DNA of 64,000 nt, taken from NCBI GenBank assembly GCA_963921305.4, contig CAWUEX030000002.1:3162001-3226000 (forward strand), given 5' to 3'. The notes under the pieces are model-generated. The model did no database searches. It was not told where the DNA came from and saw nothing but the letters and a program-made list of their open reading frames with translations. Within the stretch, counting starts at the first letter, position 1, and the number at the start of each line of letters is the position of its first letter. The DNA comes from CAWUEX02 sp963921305 (GTDB lineage Bacteria > Pseudomonadota > Alphaproteobacteria > Rhodospirillales > Rhodospirillaceae). This document shows, in pieces, positions 7,493 to 16,055 of this stretch. A program made the position numbers and the translations under genes.

Positions 7493-9421
7493 TTAAGCGG
7501 GGACAGGCTCCCACCGGATTTCTGTGGCCCGGCCCCGTTCCGCGATTCCACTGTGCGCGGTTGGGATCGACCGGCCGAAGGAAACTGCTGGAATCGTGCA
7601 GGTTTTCTTGACGAGTTCGTCACTAGCGATTTGGCCGTCGCCCAGCCGCCGGCAAAGGGTATCGGCATAGGAAAACACGTTACCCGAGAGTTCCGGGTCG
7701 CCTTCGCCGCTTAAGCTTGCCACGAGTGAAATCCTCAGGGGCGGCGGCGGCGCGCTCGATTTGCTCTGTTGCGCACATTCTTGCTGCATCGCGATGGCAG
7801 CGCAAATGGCGTCGTCTGAGGCGTCAAAGCGGGCAAAAATACCTTTGCCGGTGTGCCTAACTTCCTCGCCATCGTGCTCCGCGATGGCCAGTCGCACCAT
7901 GCGATTATGACGGTCCATATAGTCGTCGCCCGATGCTGTAACTGATGTCGTCACGTTCGCATAAGTGAGCAGGAAGACGTTCTCTATGGGCGGTAGCGCC
8001 GGCCCGCTCGGCACGTTCCATTTCTGGAGCACGGCATCGAGGCCATTGGACGGACTGCTCGTATCTGACAGATTACGGATCATCGCTGTTTCGCCAGCGT
8101 GAATAAGGTCTTCGTTTTTCTTGTCGGACATGTTGCTGTCAAAATCGTCGAAGAATGACTCCCGCATGTCTTCGGTGTTCCCGATCCGCCGCAAGGCTTC
8201 GTCGAGTACCGTCTTTTCTTCGTCAGGCGTGAGGCCGTGACGGTCTGCGAGAATGCTGGCAGCGCCTGCCAAGTATAGGTTGACGCCAAAACGGAGCTTC
8301 GGATCCATCTGATCTTGGCGGCCCCGCAGGGTCATGACCGTATCGCCCAAAAATCTGATCATGAACAGGCGTTCGGTGTTCATCTCTGTCAGGGGAGTCG
8401 CAAGGGCGTCTTGGTCAGAAGTGCTGTCGCCCGGCGGTGAGTCATCCGGGGCCGCCGGCTTACCTTGTGCATCTGGCTCTGACCGTCCGTCTGTTTCTTC
8501 TGGTTTGGCCGCGCTTTCCTCTGACTCAGCCGCTGCGGGAGACTGTTGATCTGCTGTCGCAGTGTTCGTCGTGGGAGTAGCTGTCTCCTGTTCGCTGCCG
8601 AAGTCCAAGGAGTCTGTGGGAGCGGCGTCAACGGAATTCTCGTTTTCCTCATAGGGGTCAGGCGTTACATCCGGATCGCCGCGCAACATGCGAACTTCAA
8701 GCTTTTCTTTTTCTTTCGCTGCCTGTTCCATTAGATTGGGGCGCCGGGGCCTGAGTTTTATGTTTTGCGGTGCCCGAGCTTGACGCTTCTCAGCTTTAGT
8801 CTGTTTACGTTCAGTCGCGTTGACGCGCACCCTGTGAAAAAACTGCCGCCACGGCACGTAGGCTTTGTTGAGGGCGACCGATGTGAGCAAGAACATCGTG
8901 CCATACCAATAGAGACCGATCTGGGCATTCAGGGCCGCCGGGATTGCGACCCCCAAATTCTTCAGAGCGTTGACGAAGAACCCCAACGCGGTCGTTAGTC
9001 CGGCGGCGACAACGAGACTGGCCAACAGGACCAAAATTAGCCGCGCGAAAAATGTGCCGTCACTTAGGGGTACAGGGGCGATCTTTTCGCTTTTTTTGGC
9101 GCCTTTGGAGGCGCTACGGCCATGCGATGCCTGGTGCGACTGTTGCGGTCCACGTGCGGGCTGGTGGGAAAGTTTTCCCCGCGTGCCCGGCTGGGCCTCG
9201 TGGCCTTTTGCATTCGGGCTCATGTAGGCGACGGCCTCTTCCGAGTAGTTCAGGTCCTTGTAATAGATTTCCCGAATTACTTTGGTAGGCCGGCCCGTAC
9301 GCATTTCCGTCTGCCGGGCGTCCGTCATCGCATCTTCGCGTTCCTTGCCCAAATAGCGCGCCATGAAAGCCCAGCGCGAGCCTTCGAGGACGTAAACTTC
9401 GTAATGGGAGGTGGAGGCCAT
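7493..9421 (-). CDS. Catalytically degenerate cyclase paralogue (pseudo-cyclase)
   Basis: 642 residues from the ATG at 9421, where the sequence MASTSHYEVYVLEGSRW aligns with the N-terminus of the neighbouring cyclase; a TTG at 9484 is the only longer choice. The same order of parts follows: N-terminal domain (1-70), basic linker, membrane segments near 125-150 and 168-187, an acidic Ala/Thr/Ser-rich disordered stretch (about 250-345), the shared helical domain (350-465) and a cyclase-like domain from 480. Against the paralogue, the metal Asp positions are Tyr487 and Lys526 (HTGKG), the base-selecting Lys is Arg522 and the transition-state Arg is Thr588. No catalysis is expected. Class III cyclases work as dimers, so a regulatory heterodimer with the downstream cyclase is an attractive inference. 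Confidence 0.85.
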   Translation of the reverse strand: MASTSHYEVYVLEGSRWAFMARYLGKEREDAMTDARQTEMRTGRPTKVIREIYYKDLNYSEEAVAYMSPNAKGHEAQPGTRGKLSHQPARGPQQSHQASHGRSASKGAKKSEKIAPVPLSDGTFFARLILVLLASLVVAAGLTTALGFFVNALKNLGVAIPAALNAQIGLYWYGTMFLLTSVALNKAYVPWRQFFHRVRVNATERKQTKAEKRQARAPQNIKLRPRRPNLMEQAAKEKEKLEVRMLRGDPDVTPDPYEENENSVDAAPTDSLDFGSEQETATPTTNTATADQQSPAAAESEESAAKPEETDGRSEPDAQGKPAAPDDSPPGDSTSDQDALATPLTEMNTERLFMIRFLGDTVMTLRGRQDQMDPKLRFGVNLYLAGAASILADRHGLTPDEEKTVLDEALRRIGNTEDMRESFFDDFDSNMSDKKNEDLIHAGETAMIRNLSDTSSPSNGLDAVLQKWNVPSGPALPPIENVFLLTYANVTTSVTASGDDYMDRHNRMVRLAIAEHDGEEVRHTGKGIFARFDASDDAICAAIAMQQECAQQSKSSAPPPPLRISLVASLSGEGDPELSGNVFSYADTLCRRLGDGQIASDELVKKTCTIPAVSFGRSIPTAHSGIAERGRATEIRWEPVPA

Positions 9422-9510
9422 TTCATGGACTGCGTTAGTAAACCTTACTTGGACTAACGCGGAGCCTTGGAAAAGGTTCACCAAATGGGCTCATTTAGTG
9501 GGGGTGGCAT

Positions 9511-9541
9511 AAAAAAAGCCGCCCATTTAGGGGGCGGCTTT
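9511..9541 (-). terminator. Rho-independent terminator of rpmE
   Basis: Stem AAAGCCGCCC / GGGCGGCTTT (9515-9524 with 9532-9541) around a short loop. On the minus strand it is followed by a run of seven T (the A-run at 9511-9517), so it ends the rpmE transcript and separates it from the pseudo-cyclase gene. Confidence 0.85.
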
Positions 9542-9561
9542 CTACCGGAAGGTGTGACCCG

Positions 9562-9786
9562 TTAGTTTTTCAGACCAAAGTTCGAAAAGCGCTTGTTGAA
9601 CTTGGCGAGCTGGCCGCCGGAATCCACAAGGCGGTGGACGCCCGTCCATGCCGGATGCGTTTTGGGGTCGATATCCAATTTGATGCTATCGCCCTCTTTG
9701 CCCATCGTGCTGCGGGTCTTGAATTCGGTCCCGTCGGTCATCACAACCGTGATCTCGTGATAGTCGGGATGAGTGTCTTTTTTCAT
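9562..9786 (-). CDS. rpmE: Ribosomal protein bL31 (zinc-free type)
   Basis: 74 residues. The start MKKDTHPDYHEITVVMTDGTEFKTRST, the central KLDIDPKTHPAWTG and the final KFNKRF are the alphaproteobacterial L31 pattern. There is no cysteine at all, so it is the C-minus form that does not bind zinc. AGG precedes the ATG. A promoter-like pair is just upstream and a strong terminator follows, so it is probably monocistronic although it follows the MotA/MotB-like genes on the same strand. Confidence 0.97.
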   Translation of the reverse strand: MKKDTHPDYHEITVVMTDGTEFKTRSTMGKEGDSIKLDIDPKTHPAWTGVHRLVDSGGQLAKFNKRFSNFGLKN

Positions 9787-9813
9787 TGGTCTACCTCGTC
9801 GCGAAGTCGCGGG

Positions 9814-9842
9814 TGTATACCCAACGGGGCCCCATCACGCAA
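9814..9842 (-). promoter_or_regulatory. Predicted promoter of rpmE
   Basis: Minus-strand TTGCGT (9842-9837) and TATACA (9819-9814) are spaced by 17 bases. The -10 box is 27 bases upstream of the rpmE ATG. Confidence 0.45.
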
Positions 9843-9865
9843 GGCCTGAAACCGCATGGGTCAGG

Positions 9866-11089
9866 CTATCTCTGGTCAAATTTCAGCTCGATTCTGCGGT
9901 TCCGGCTCCTGGCCTCGGCTGTCTGAGCCGACTCAATCGGCTGATACTCGCCGAATCCTGCGGCGACCAGACGCTCGGGGGGGATACCCTGCGAGGTTAG
10001 ATATCTGACAACCGAAAGGGCGCGGGCTACCGAAAGTTCCCAGTTTGATGGGAATTCCGCGGTTCTGATCGGCACGTCGTCGGTATGCCCATCCACACGC
10101 AAGATCCAGTCGACCTCAGCTGGAATGTCCTGGGATATGCTCAGCAGTGTCCGGGCCAGTTGCGCCATTTGGCGCTGGCCTTCCGGTCCCAGGTCGGCAG
10201 AGCCGCTCGCGAACAAGACCTCGGACTGAAAGACAAAGCGGTCCCCGACGACGCGGATGCCCGGGCGCGTGCCCAAAATATCCCGCAGCCGGCCGAAGAA
10301 TTCCGACCGGTAGCGCTGTAGTTCCTGGACCTTGCCTGCAAGCGCGCGGTTCATGCGTTGTCCTAGATCTGCAATCTGGGCGCGCTGGGCCTCGGACAGG
10401 GCGTCGGACGCGTCAAGTGTTTCGGCAAGGCGAGCCAACTCCTGGCGCAGGGCTTCCAGTTGCTGGCTCATCAGCGCGGCCTGCGCGCGGGCCTCGGCCG
10501 TGAGACGCCTTTCTTGCGCGACCTCACCCTCACGTTCAACAACCGTAGCACCAAGCGATGCGACTTCTTCCTCAAGCTCCGTCTTGAGCGCTTCCAACGC
10601 GCGGATATTTTGCTGAAGCAGGGCCAGTTCCTGCCGTTGGCGATCGATCTCAGCCCGATCCTCTTCTGCTGCCGCGGCTGCTGCCGCGAGTGTTGTCTGC
10701 AGGCGCTCCAACTCGGACCGGTTGGCGGCCAGGTCTTCAGTCAAAACGCTCACCTGTCCGGAGAGGTCGCGGTTTTCCATACGAAGCGCGGCCATTTCAT
10801 CGAGTTGGACGTTGGCCGCCTGCAACTGGTCAGACAGTTGGCCGATGCTGAGCTGTAGCTCTGAATTCGCTTGGCGTTCTAGAGCCAACATTTCACCCAA
10901 TTCGTTGACCTGCGCGGTTAACCGCTCCAGCGCGGCATCCCGGCCGGACAGAGCTTGACCGAGGAAAAACTGGCCGAGAACAAACACCATCAAAACGAAA
11001 ATGATGATGATGAGAAGCGTCGCCAACGCGTCGACGAACCCCGGCCATATGTCGGTGTTGCGGCGGGTGCGGCGGGCGAGGGTGGCCAT
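9866..11089 (-). CDS. MotB/OmpA-like peptidoglycan-anchored motor stator with long coiled coil
   Basis: 407 residues. One N-terminal membrane segment (about 17-46) begins with WPGFVDALATLL, placing Asp20 where MotB and TolR have their proton-carrying Asp. A coiled coil of roughly 190 residues follows (about 50-245; many Glu/Gln/Leu heptads), then an OmpA-like peptidoglycan-binding domain (LFASGSADLGPEGQRQM, RVDGHTDDVP, NWELSVARALSVVRYL, RNRRIELKF). It follows the MotA-like gene by 18 bases, so the two form a stator pair. Flagellar MotB lacks so long a coiled coil. The role is unknown; energised envelope remodelling or force transmission to the cell wall fits. Confidence 0.85.
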   Translation of the reverse strand: MATLARRTRRNTDIWPGFVDALATLLIIIIFVLMVFVLGQFFLGQALSGRDAALERLTAQVNELGEMLALERQANSELQLSIGQLSDQLQAANVQLDEMAALRMENRDLSGQVSVLTEDLAANRSELERLQTTLAAAAAAAEEDRAEIDRQRQELALLQQNIRALEALKTELEEEVASLGATVVEREGEVAQERRLTAEARAQAALMSQQLEALRQELARLAETLDASDALSEAQRAQIADLGQRMNRALAGKVQELQRYRSEFFGRLRDILGTRPGIRVVGDRFVFQSEVLFASGSADLGPEGQRQMAQLARTLLSISQDIPAEVDWILRVDGHTDDVPIRTAEFPSNWELSVARALSVVRYLTSQGIPPERLVAAGFGEYQPIESAQTAEARSRNRRIELKFDQR

Positions 11090-11107
11090 TATCGGGCGTC
11101 GGGTCTG

Positions 11108-12322
11108 TTAGTCCGCATCGCTGCGGCTACCGGACGCGGCGACTGTCTTAGCCAGCAGCTTGATCTCGGCGCGGAGGTCTTTGACCATCTGGTCACGGCC
11201 AGACGTTAGTTCCGAGACCAGCCGGTTCATCGACTGATCAATATTGCGGATGTGAGACTTGGTCGGTTCGTCCATGCCGCCTGCTGTTGGCGTGGCGAAT
11301 GCATCCCCAAGACTGGCCATTTTTTCAAGGAGGGGCGCGAGATCTCTTTGATTGTTCGCGACCTTCAACAAGACTTGTTGCTCTGCTTTCATCTGTTCGG
11401 TCAGCAACGAAAGTTTATCGTTCATCGTGGCGAAGTGCTGATTGGCGGCAATTCGGCTTTCCTCGCTCCGCCCCAAGATGCGTTGCAGCTCGTCCAAGCT
11501 TTCAGCGGTTTGTTCGAGCAAGGCTTCCGTATAGGCGGATACACCTTGTTCGCCCTCGGCGACGCCAGCGCCTGAGGACAGGCGGGTCATACCCGACAGC
11601 CATTCTTCCAAGTCGTTATAAAAGGCGTTTTGGGCTTGACCGGCTTGGAGGTCCAAAAATCCGAGGATGAGTGACCCGGCTAGACCGAACAACGATGACG
11701 AGAACGCCGTACCCATGCCGCTGAGCGGCGCTTCGAGACCGGCTTTCAGATCATTGAATACGAGGGCGATATCGTCGCCTGAAATCGAAAGGTTGCGGAT
11801 GACATCGCCGACGGACGCGACCGTACCCAGCAGTCCCCAAAAGGTGCCGAGCAGACCGAGGAAGATCGACAGGCCGATGAAGTACCTGGCGAGATCACGG
11901 GACTCCTCCAGTCGGGACGCAATACCGTCGAGCAGGGTCCGCATGGCTTGCGCACTGAGCGAGAATTTGCCCCCGCGGCTACGGCTTTCCGACAGCATGC
12001 GGGCCATCGGCGAGAGCAAGCGGGGTCCGGATCCGGATAGCGGGTTCGGGCCGTCCTCAGCCTCGTCTACGTCCACGCTATCACTCGGCGTGGACTGTGC
12101 CTTCCCTTGAAAAGATTCCAGCCATTCGGCTTCCGGCTTAAGCATGAGAACCTGCCGGAGGTTGAGAATGATGCCGATCAGCAGCACGCCCAGGATGAGA
12201 CCATTCAGAAGGGGATTGGCGAGGAAGGCTTCAATCAGGCTTCCGTATAAAAACGTGCCAGCAACTGCGCCCGCGACCAGGAACAGAATCATCCGCGTGA
12301 GGAACCGGGTGGTATCAGTCAT
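11108..12322 (-). CDS. MotA/TolQ/ExbB-like proton-channel protein with C-terminal coiled coil
   Basis: 404 residues. Four membrane segments are visible: about 7-28, 36-56, 147-170 and 203-225. The third and fourth, FIGLSIFLGLLGTFWGLLGTV and GMGTAFSSSLFGLAGSLILGFL, match the proton-channel helices of the MotA/TolQ/ExbB superfamily. A cytoplasmic stretch separates the pairs, and a helical tail of about 170 residues follows. The Tol system is encoded separately at 24.3-28.3 kb, so this is a second motor of the class. It sits between the secreted OmpA-like gene (34 bases upstream) and the MotB-like gene. The architecture recalls ZorA of Zorya defence, but no ZorC/ZorD gene is present. Confidence 0.82.
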   Translation of the reverse strand: MTDTTRFLTRMILFLVAGAVAGTFLYGSLIEAFLANPLLNGLILGVLLIGIILNLRQVLMLKPEAEWLESFQGKAQSTPSDSVDVDEAEDGPNPLSGSGPRLLSPMARMLSESRSRGGKFSLSAQAMRTLLDGIASRLEESRDLARYFIGLSIFLGLLGTFWGLLGTVASVGDVIRNLSISGDDIALVFNDLKAGLEAPLSGMGTAFSSSLFGLAGSLILGFLDLQAGQAQNAFYNDLEEWLSGMTRLSSGAGVAEGEQGVSAYTEALLEQTAESLDELQRILGRSEESRIAANQHFATMNDKLSLLTEQMKAEQQVLLKVANNQRDLAPLLEKMASLGDAFATPTAGGMDEPTKSHIRNIDQSMNRLVSELTSGRDQMVKDLRAEIKLLAKTVAASGSRSDAD

Positions 12323-12356
12323 GCGCGAGGGGTCCTAGTTTCCGCAGCGGCGAAGA

Positions 12357-13286
12357 TCACCGTTGATCGACGATCGCGTCGACACGGTCTGGATTTCCAC
12401 CTTCGCTTTGATCTCCCAACGCGCGCACCTCAATGCGTGTGCTCTGAACACCTTGGTCCATCAAGAACTCGCGGACCGAAAGCGCGCGGCTGAGCGAAGT
12501 TCGCCGCACACTGCTTGGTGAGCCATCAGTGTCTCCTGCATAGGCCAGCAACTGGACGCGCAAAGAGTCGTCACCAATGAGCCGGTCAGCGAGTGCGCTA
12601 AGGCGGGAGTCAGCATTGGGCGGCAACTCGGTTTGCTCGGGTTCAAAGACAACCGATACCGGCTCGTCGGGTGCGGGCTCTTGCGGCAAGGCGGCGACCT
12701 GAGGTTCCGTGTCTGCGGTCTCGGCCGGGTCAGTTTCGGAGACCTCACTTGCCGTGGGCGGACCGGCTTCCACCGGAGCTGACGAAGGTTGCGCAGCTTG
12801 TGGAGCGGCCGGTGCAGGGGCCGCGACAACGGGTTCTTCTACAGGTTCCACTGGCGGCGGCGGCACCAATGTACTTGCCGGCTCGGCCGGCTTCGGGGGT
12901 GGCGCTGGTGGTGTCGTCACGGACGTCGGCGGGGCTGACGCTGCAGCCGCGGGCTGCGGCACCGCGATCGATGGAGCGGCCGCAATTCGCGCCGGTGCGC
13001 CCGGCGGCGGCCGTAACACCACACGCGGACTTTGTGGTGTGATGGGATCAACACCTGCGGGGGGAGTCAGCACGATCCGTCCGGTCCGAGGCTGCGTGCT
13101 CGGCATCAACAGGCGCGGCTGCGTCTTCAAAGGGTCGAGCTCGTTGAGCACGTCCAAGTTGACGCTCACATTGCTGGATGACTGAGCGTGTCCCGTGACG
13201 GGCCAAAAGGCGAAGCTTGCGGCGGCTGTGATTGCCAGACCCGCGGTGAGAGCCAAGGGTCTATTATCGCGGCGCGATCGAATCAT
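12357..13286 (-). CDS. Secreted Pro/Ala-rich protein with OmpA-like C-terminal domain
   Basis: 309 residues. A signal peptide (LALTAGLAITAAASFAFWPVTGHAQS) is followed by about 160 residues rich in Pro, Ala and Glu, probably an extended periplasmic spacer, and an OmpA-type domain (VVFEPEQTELPPNADSRLSALADRL, VQLLAYAGDTDGSPSSVRRTSLSRALSVREFLMDQG). The peptidoglycan-binding motif is weaker than in the neighbouring MotB-like protein. It is the first gene of the run OmpA-like, MotA-like, MotB-like, suggesting one complex. Confidence 0.82.
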   Translation of the reverse strand: MIRSRRDNRPLALTAGLAITAAASFAFWPVTGHAQSSSNVSVNLDVLNELDPLKTQPRLLMPSTQPRTGRIVLTPPAGVDPITPQSPRVVLRPPPGAPARIAAAPSIAVPQPAAAASAPPTSVTTPPAPPPKPAEPASTLVPPPPVEPVEEPVVAAPAPAAPQAAQPSSAPVEAGPPTASEVSETDPAETADTEPQVAALPQEPAPDEPVSVVFEPEQTELPPNADSRLSALADRLIGDDSLRVQLLAYAGDTDGSPSSVRRTSLSRALSVREFLMDQGVQSTRIEVRALGDQSEGGNPDRVDAIVDQR

Positions 13287-13432
13287 GGTGTTTTCCCGTG
13301 CTCTGTAAATCTAACTGACCCAACGCAAATCTCGCGCTTCTAGGTGCAAAACCCTACCCCATACGGTGACCAGCCGACAACGGCGGACTCGAGGCGTTTT
13401 TGCGATGAATTGCGGGCTTTTGTGCGGGGACG

Positions 13433-14230
13433 TCAGGGCTGCGCTGTGCGCAGCACGTCACCCAGCGAACGATGCAGGGTTGGATTGGCTGCCAGGACTG
13501 ACGAACCGTCGATATTTTTGTCTTTGCCATCGATGGACGTCACATAGCCTCCGGCTTCCCGGACCAACAAGAGACCTGCGGCGATGTCCCAGTATTGCAA
13601 TCCGGTTTCCCAAAAGCCGTCGAAGCGTCCGGCGGCGACGTAGGCGAGATCAAGGGCTGCCGATCCCAAACGGCGTATGCCCGATGAGGATTCCATGACT
13701 GCAGCGAGCTGTGGCAGGTAGGCGGCGTGATCACCACGGCCCCGATGCGGAATGCCGGTGGCAATAACGCAATCTTGCATCGCCGTGCGCGACGACACAC
13801 GGATACGCCGATTGTTGAAGGATGCCCCTTGGCCTTTTTCGGCAAGGAAGGTTTCCTCAAGGATGGGATTGTAGACCAGCGCTGCTGTAATCTCGCCCCG
13901 TTCCTCCATGGCGATCGAAATTGCGATATGGGGGACGCCGTGAATAAAGTTTATCGTGCCGTCGATGGGATCGATGATCCACCGCCGGTCCGGGTCTGTA
14001 CCGGGCGTTTCGCCGGACTCCTCCATGTAGAAGCCAAAGTCCGGCCGGGCTTTGCTGAGCTCGGCATGAAGAATCTTTTCGGTTCTGATGTCTGCGGCGG
14101 TGACGAAATCGCTCGGCCCCTTTTGCGAGACCTGTAGGTTTTCGATCTCGCCAAAATCGCGCTTGAGCGGGCGAGAGGCTTTTTCCGCCGCTGCGACCAT
14201 GACGTTAAGGAGTGCGGAGCGGACCGCCAT
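13433..14230 (-). CDS. suhB: Inositol monophosphatase family protein (SuhB-like)
   Basis: 265 residues, the family length. It hydrolyses phosphate monoesters such as inositol-1-phosphate with Mg2+. Metal ligands are visible: Glu70/Glu71 in FYMEESGE, Asp87 and Asp90 in WIIDPIDGTINFIHG, and the C-terminal QYWDIAAG motif with its Asp. In some bacteria SuhB also joins the rRNA antitermination complex; whether this one does cannot be told from sequence. It starts 10 bases after efp, so both are read from the efp promoter. The 146 bases before the OmpA-like gene hold no other gene. Confidence 0.92.
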   Translation of the reverse strand: MAVRSALLNVMVAAAEKASRPLKRDFGEIENLQVSQKGPSDFVTAADIRTEKILHAELSKARPDFGFYMEESGETPGTDPDRRWIIDPIDGTINFIHGVPHIAISIAMEERGEITAALVYNPILEETFLAEKGQGASFNNRRIRVSSRTAMQDCVIATGIPHRGRGDHAAYLPQLAAVMESSSGIRRLGSAALDLAYVAAGRFDGFWETGLQYWDIAAGLLLVREAGGYVTSIDGKDKNIDGSSVLAANPTLHRSLGDVLRTAQP

Positions 14231-14240
14231 GGTGACAGGC

Positions 14241-14807
14241 CTAATCCTTCGCGCGTTCGACGTAGGTGCCGTCGGCCGTGTTCACGACGATACGTGTTCC
14301 CGCTTCAATAAACGGCGGGATCATGACTTTGGCACCGTTTTCCAGCACACCCGGCTTGTAGGATGATGAGGCAGTTTGCCCTTTCACGACGGCGTCGGCC
14401 TCAACCACTTCAAATGTCATATTTTGCGGCAGCGTGACGTCAACCGGCTTGCCCTCGATCACTTGCGCCGTGACCGCCAGACCATCCTGGAGATAAATCG
14501 TCTTGTCGCCCAGGTCATCGGCGGACAGAGAGAACTGCTCGAACGTTTCCGTGTCCATGAAGGTGTACAAGTCACCTTCCTGATACAGGTATTGGCAATC
14601 GCGATCGCGAACCTCGAGTTTCTCAACGGTATCCTGAGTGCGCCAGCGGTCGTTCGATTTATTGCCCGAGGCGATGTCGCGCATTTCCACCTGAATAAAG
14701 GCGCCGCCTTTGCCAGGCTGGAGCAATTCGATCTTGAGGATTGACCACTGTTTACCCTGGTGTTCGATCACCATTCCGGGGCGCATTGTATTGGCTTGAA
14801 TTTTCAT
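14241..14807 (-). CDS. efp: Elongation factor P
   Basis: 188 residues, three beta-barrel domains as usual. EF-P enters the ribosome E site and relieves stalling at polyproline. The start MKIQANTMRPGMVIEHQGKQW and the C-terminal GTRIVVNTADGTYVERAKD are family landmarks. The tip loop LLQPGKGGAF carries Lys33, the residue that is beta-lysylated in the EpmA pathway. The lysylating enzyme EpmA is encoded divergently 145 bases away. Polyproline-rich proteins in this window, such as TolA and the secreted OmpA-like protein, would be natural clients. Confidence 0.97.
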   Translation of the reverse strand: MKIQANTMRPGMVIEHQGKQWSILKIELLQPGKGGAFIQVEMRDIASGNKSNDRWRTQDTVEKLEVRDRDCQYLYQEGDLYTFMDTETFEQFSLSADDLGDKTIYLQDGLAVTAQVIEGKPVDVTLPQNMTFEVVEADAVVKGQTASSSYKPGVLENGAKVMIPPFIEAGTRIVVNTADGTYVERAKD

Positions 14808-14845
14808 ATTTCGTCGATACCAGGCGTGAGCTGAAAAACTGAGGA

Positions 14846-14864
14846 CTCTGCTGCTAACGCAGAG
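14846..14864 (-). promoter_or_regulatory. Hairpin in the efp 5' region
   Basis: CTCTGC / GCAGAG (14846-14851 with 14859-14864) form a six-pair stem with a seven-base loop, about 40 bases before the efp start. It lies in the shared efp/epmA upstream region. No T-run follows. A role in efp expression is only a possibility. Confidence 0.25.
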
Positions 14865-14952
14865 CTTGCGTTCGCGGCGGGCTTTTATCAGTTTGGCCCC
14901 ACCGGCGCAACGGGGCGGCCCGGGCTGAACATTGCCTCAAGGGAGGACGGGC

Positions 14953-15999
14953 ATGGCGCCATCCTGGTGGCAGAGGAGCAATCACGAGGCACGGCGCAGT
15001 ATTTTGCATGTGCGGTCTCGCGCCATGCGGGCTGTGCGGCGCTTCTTCCATGAGCGGGATTTCATCGAAGTTGACACACCGGCCCTGCAGCGGTCGCCGG
15101 GCGTAGATCGTCACATAAAACCCATGGCCGTTCAGTTGGACATGCCCCTGGGTGGGGGGCGCCTGAGCCGATTTCTCCATTCCTCGCCAGAGTTCGCTAT
15201 GAAAAAGCTGCTGGCGGCGGGCGAGGACCGTATCTTTCAGCTATGTCACGTCTTCCGGGACGGTGAGGCAGGGGTTCTGCATCAGCCCGAGTTCACCCTG
15301 CTCGAGTGGTACCGCACAGGTGCGACCTACACAGATTTAATGAGTGACGTGGAGGCGTTGATCGAAGCGGTTGCGGGTGAGGTGAGTGCTGAGGAGTTGC
15401 GCCATGGCGAGCGGACATGGAGCCCATCAGATCAGTGGCAGCGACTAACCGTCGCTCAGGCATTCAAGGAGTTCACAGGCATAGACGTGCTTGATCACGC
15501 TTCGGCCTGGAGCCCAGATGGATCGAGCTTGCGGGCGTCCGCGGTCGCCGCTGGTGTGCGATGCGATGCGGGTGACACGTGGGATGACGTGTTTCATCGT
15601 GTCTTGCTTGAACGGATTGACCCCGAACTGGCCAAGCGAGGTGCCGTCTTTCTCTATGATTATCCCTATCCAGCGGGCGCGTTGGCGCGGCAACGTGAGG
15701 ATGAGCCAAGCGTGTGTGAGCGGGTCGAGGCCTACATTTGCGGTGTTGAGCTAGCCAACGGCTTCACTGAACTCAATGACTCCTCCGAGCAGCGCCACCG
15801 GTTCGACGCGGACCGCCGGTCGTTTCAAGAGCGGTACGGGACACCACCGCCGGTCGACGAGGATTTTCTAGCGGCGCTCACGGACATGCCGGACGCGGCG
15901 GGCATGGCGCTCGGGATCGACCGTTTGGTTATGCTGTTAACCGGTGCGCCACGCATTACCGACGTGCAATGGGCGCCTGTCGATCTGGATAACTCGTAA
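14953..15999 (+). CDS. epmA: EpmA, EF-P (R)-beta-lysine ligase (GenX/PoxA)
   Basis: 348 residues from the ATG at 14953, which has GGGAGG 6 bases upstream; the in-frame TTG at 14932 is less likely. It is a class II lysyl-tRNA-synthetase-like enzyme without the anticodon-binding domain, which loads lysine or beta-lysine onto EF-P. Motif 2 is FQLCHVFRDGE followed by HQPEFTLLEWYR, and motif 3 is GMALGIDRLVMLL. It is divergent from efp. The aminomutase EpmB, which supplies beta-lysine, is not encoded in this window. A terminator follows directly. Confidence 0.95.
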   Translation: MAPSWWQRSNHEARRSILHVRSRAMRAVRRFFHERDFIEVDTPALQRSPGVDRHIKPMAVQLDMPLGGGRLSRFLHSSPEFAMKKLLAAGEDRIFQLCHVFRDGEAGVLHQPEFTLLEWYRTGATYTDLMSDVEALIEAVAGEVSAEELRHGERTWSPSDQWQRLTVAQAFKEFTGIDVLDHASAWSPDGSSLRASAVAAGVRCDAGDTWDDVFHRVLLERIDPELAKRGAVFLYDYPYPAGALARQREDEPSVCERVEAYICGVELANGFTELNDSSEQRHRFDADRRSFQERYGTPPPVDEDFLAALTDMPDAAGMALGIDRLVMLLTGAPRITDVQWAPVDLDNS

Positions 16000-16001
16000 A
16001 A

Positions 16002-16033
16002 AAAAACGGCGGGCCGATAGTCCCGCCGTTTTT
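16002..16033. terminator. Bidirectional rho-independent terminator between epmA and 16056 gene
   Basis: AAAAACGGCGGG (16002-16013) and CCCGCCGTTTTT (16022-16033) form a 12-pair stem around an eight-base loop, with an A-run on one side and a T-run on the other. It can stop transcription from both convergent genes. Confidence 0.9.
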
Positions 16034-16055
16034 GCGTTGTGTAGCGCAGGCGTTC

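Noticed and set aside
9866..13286. Zorya-type defence system (ZorA/ZorB-like pair)
   Set aside because: The channel and stator proteins fit the general MotAB layout, but no ZorC, ZorD or ZorE nuclease/helicase gene is adjacent; the flanks are rpmE and suhB.
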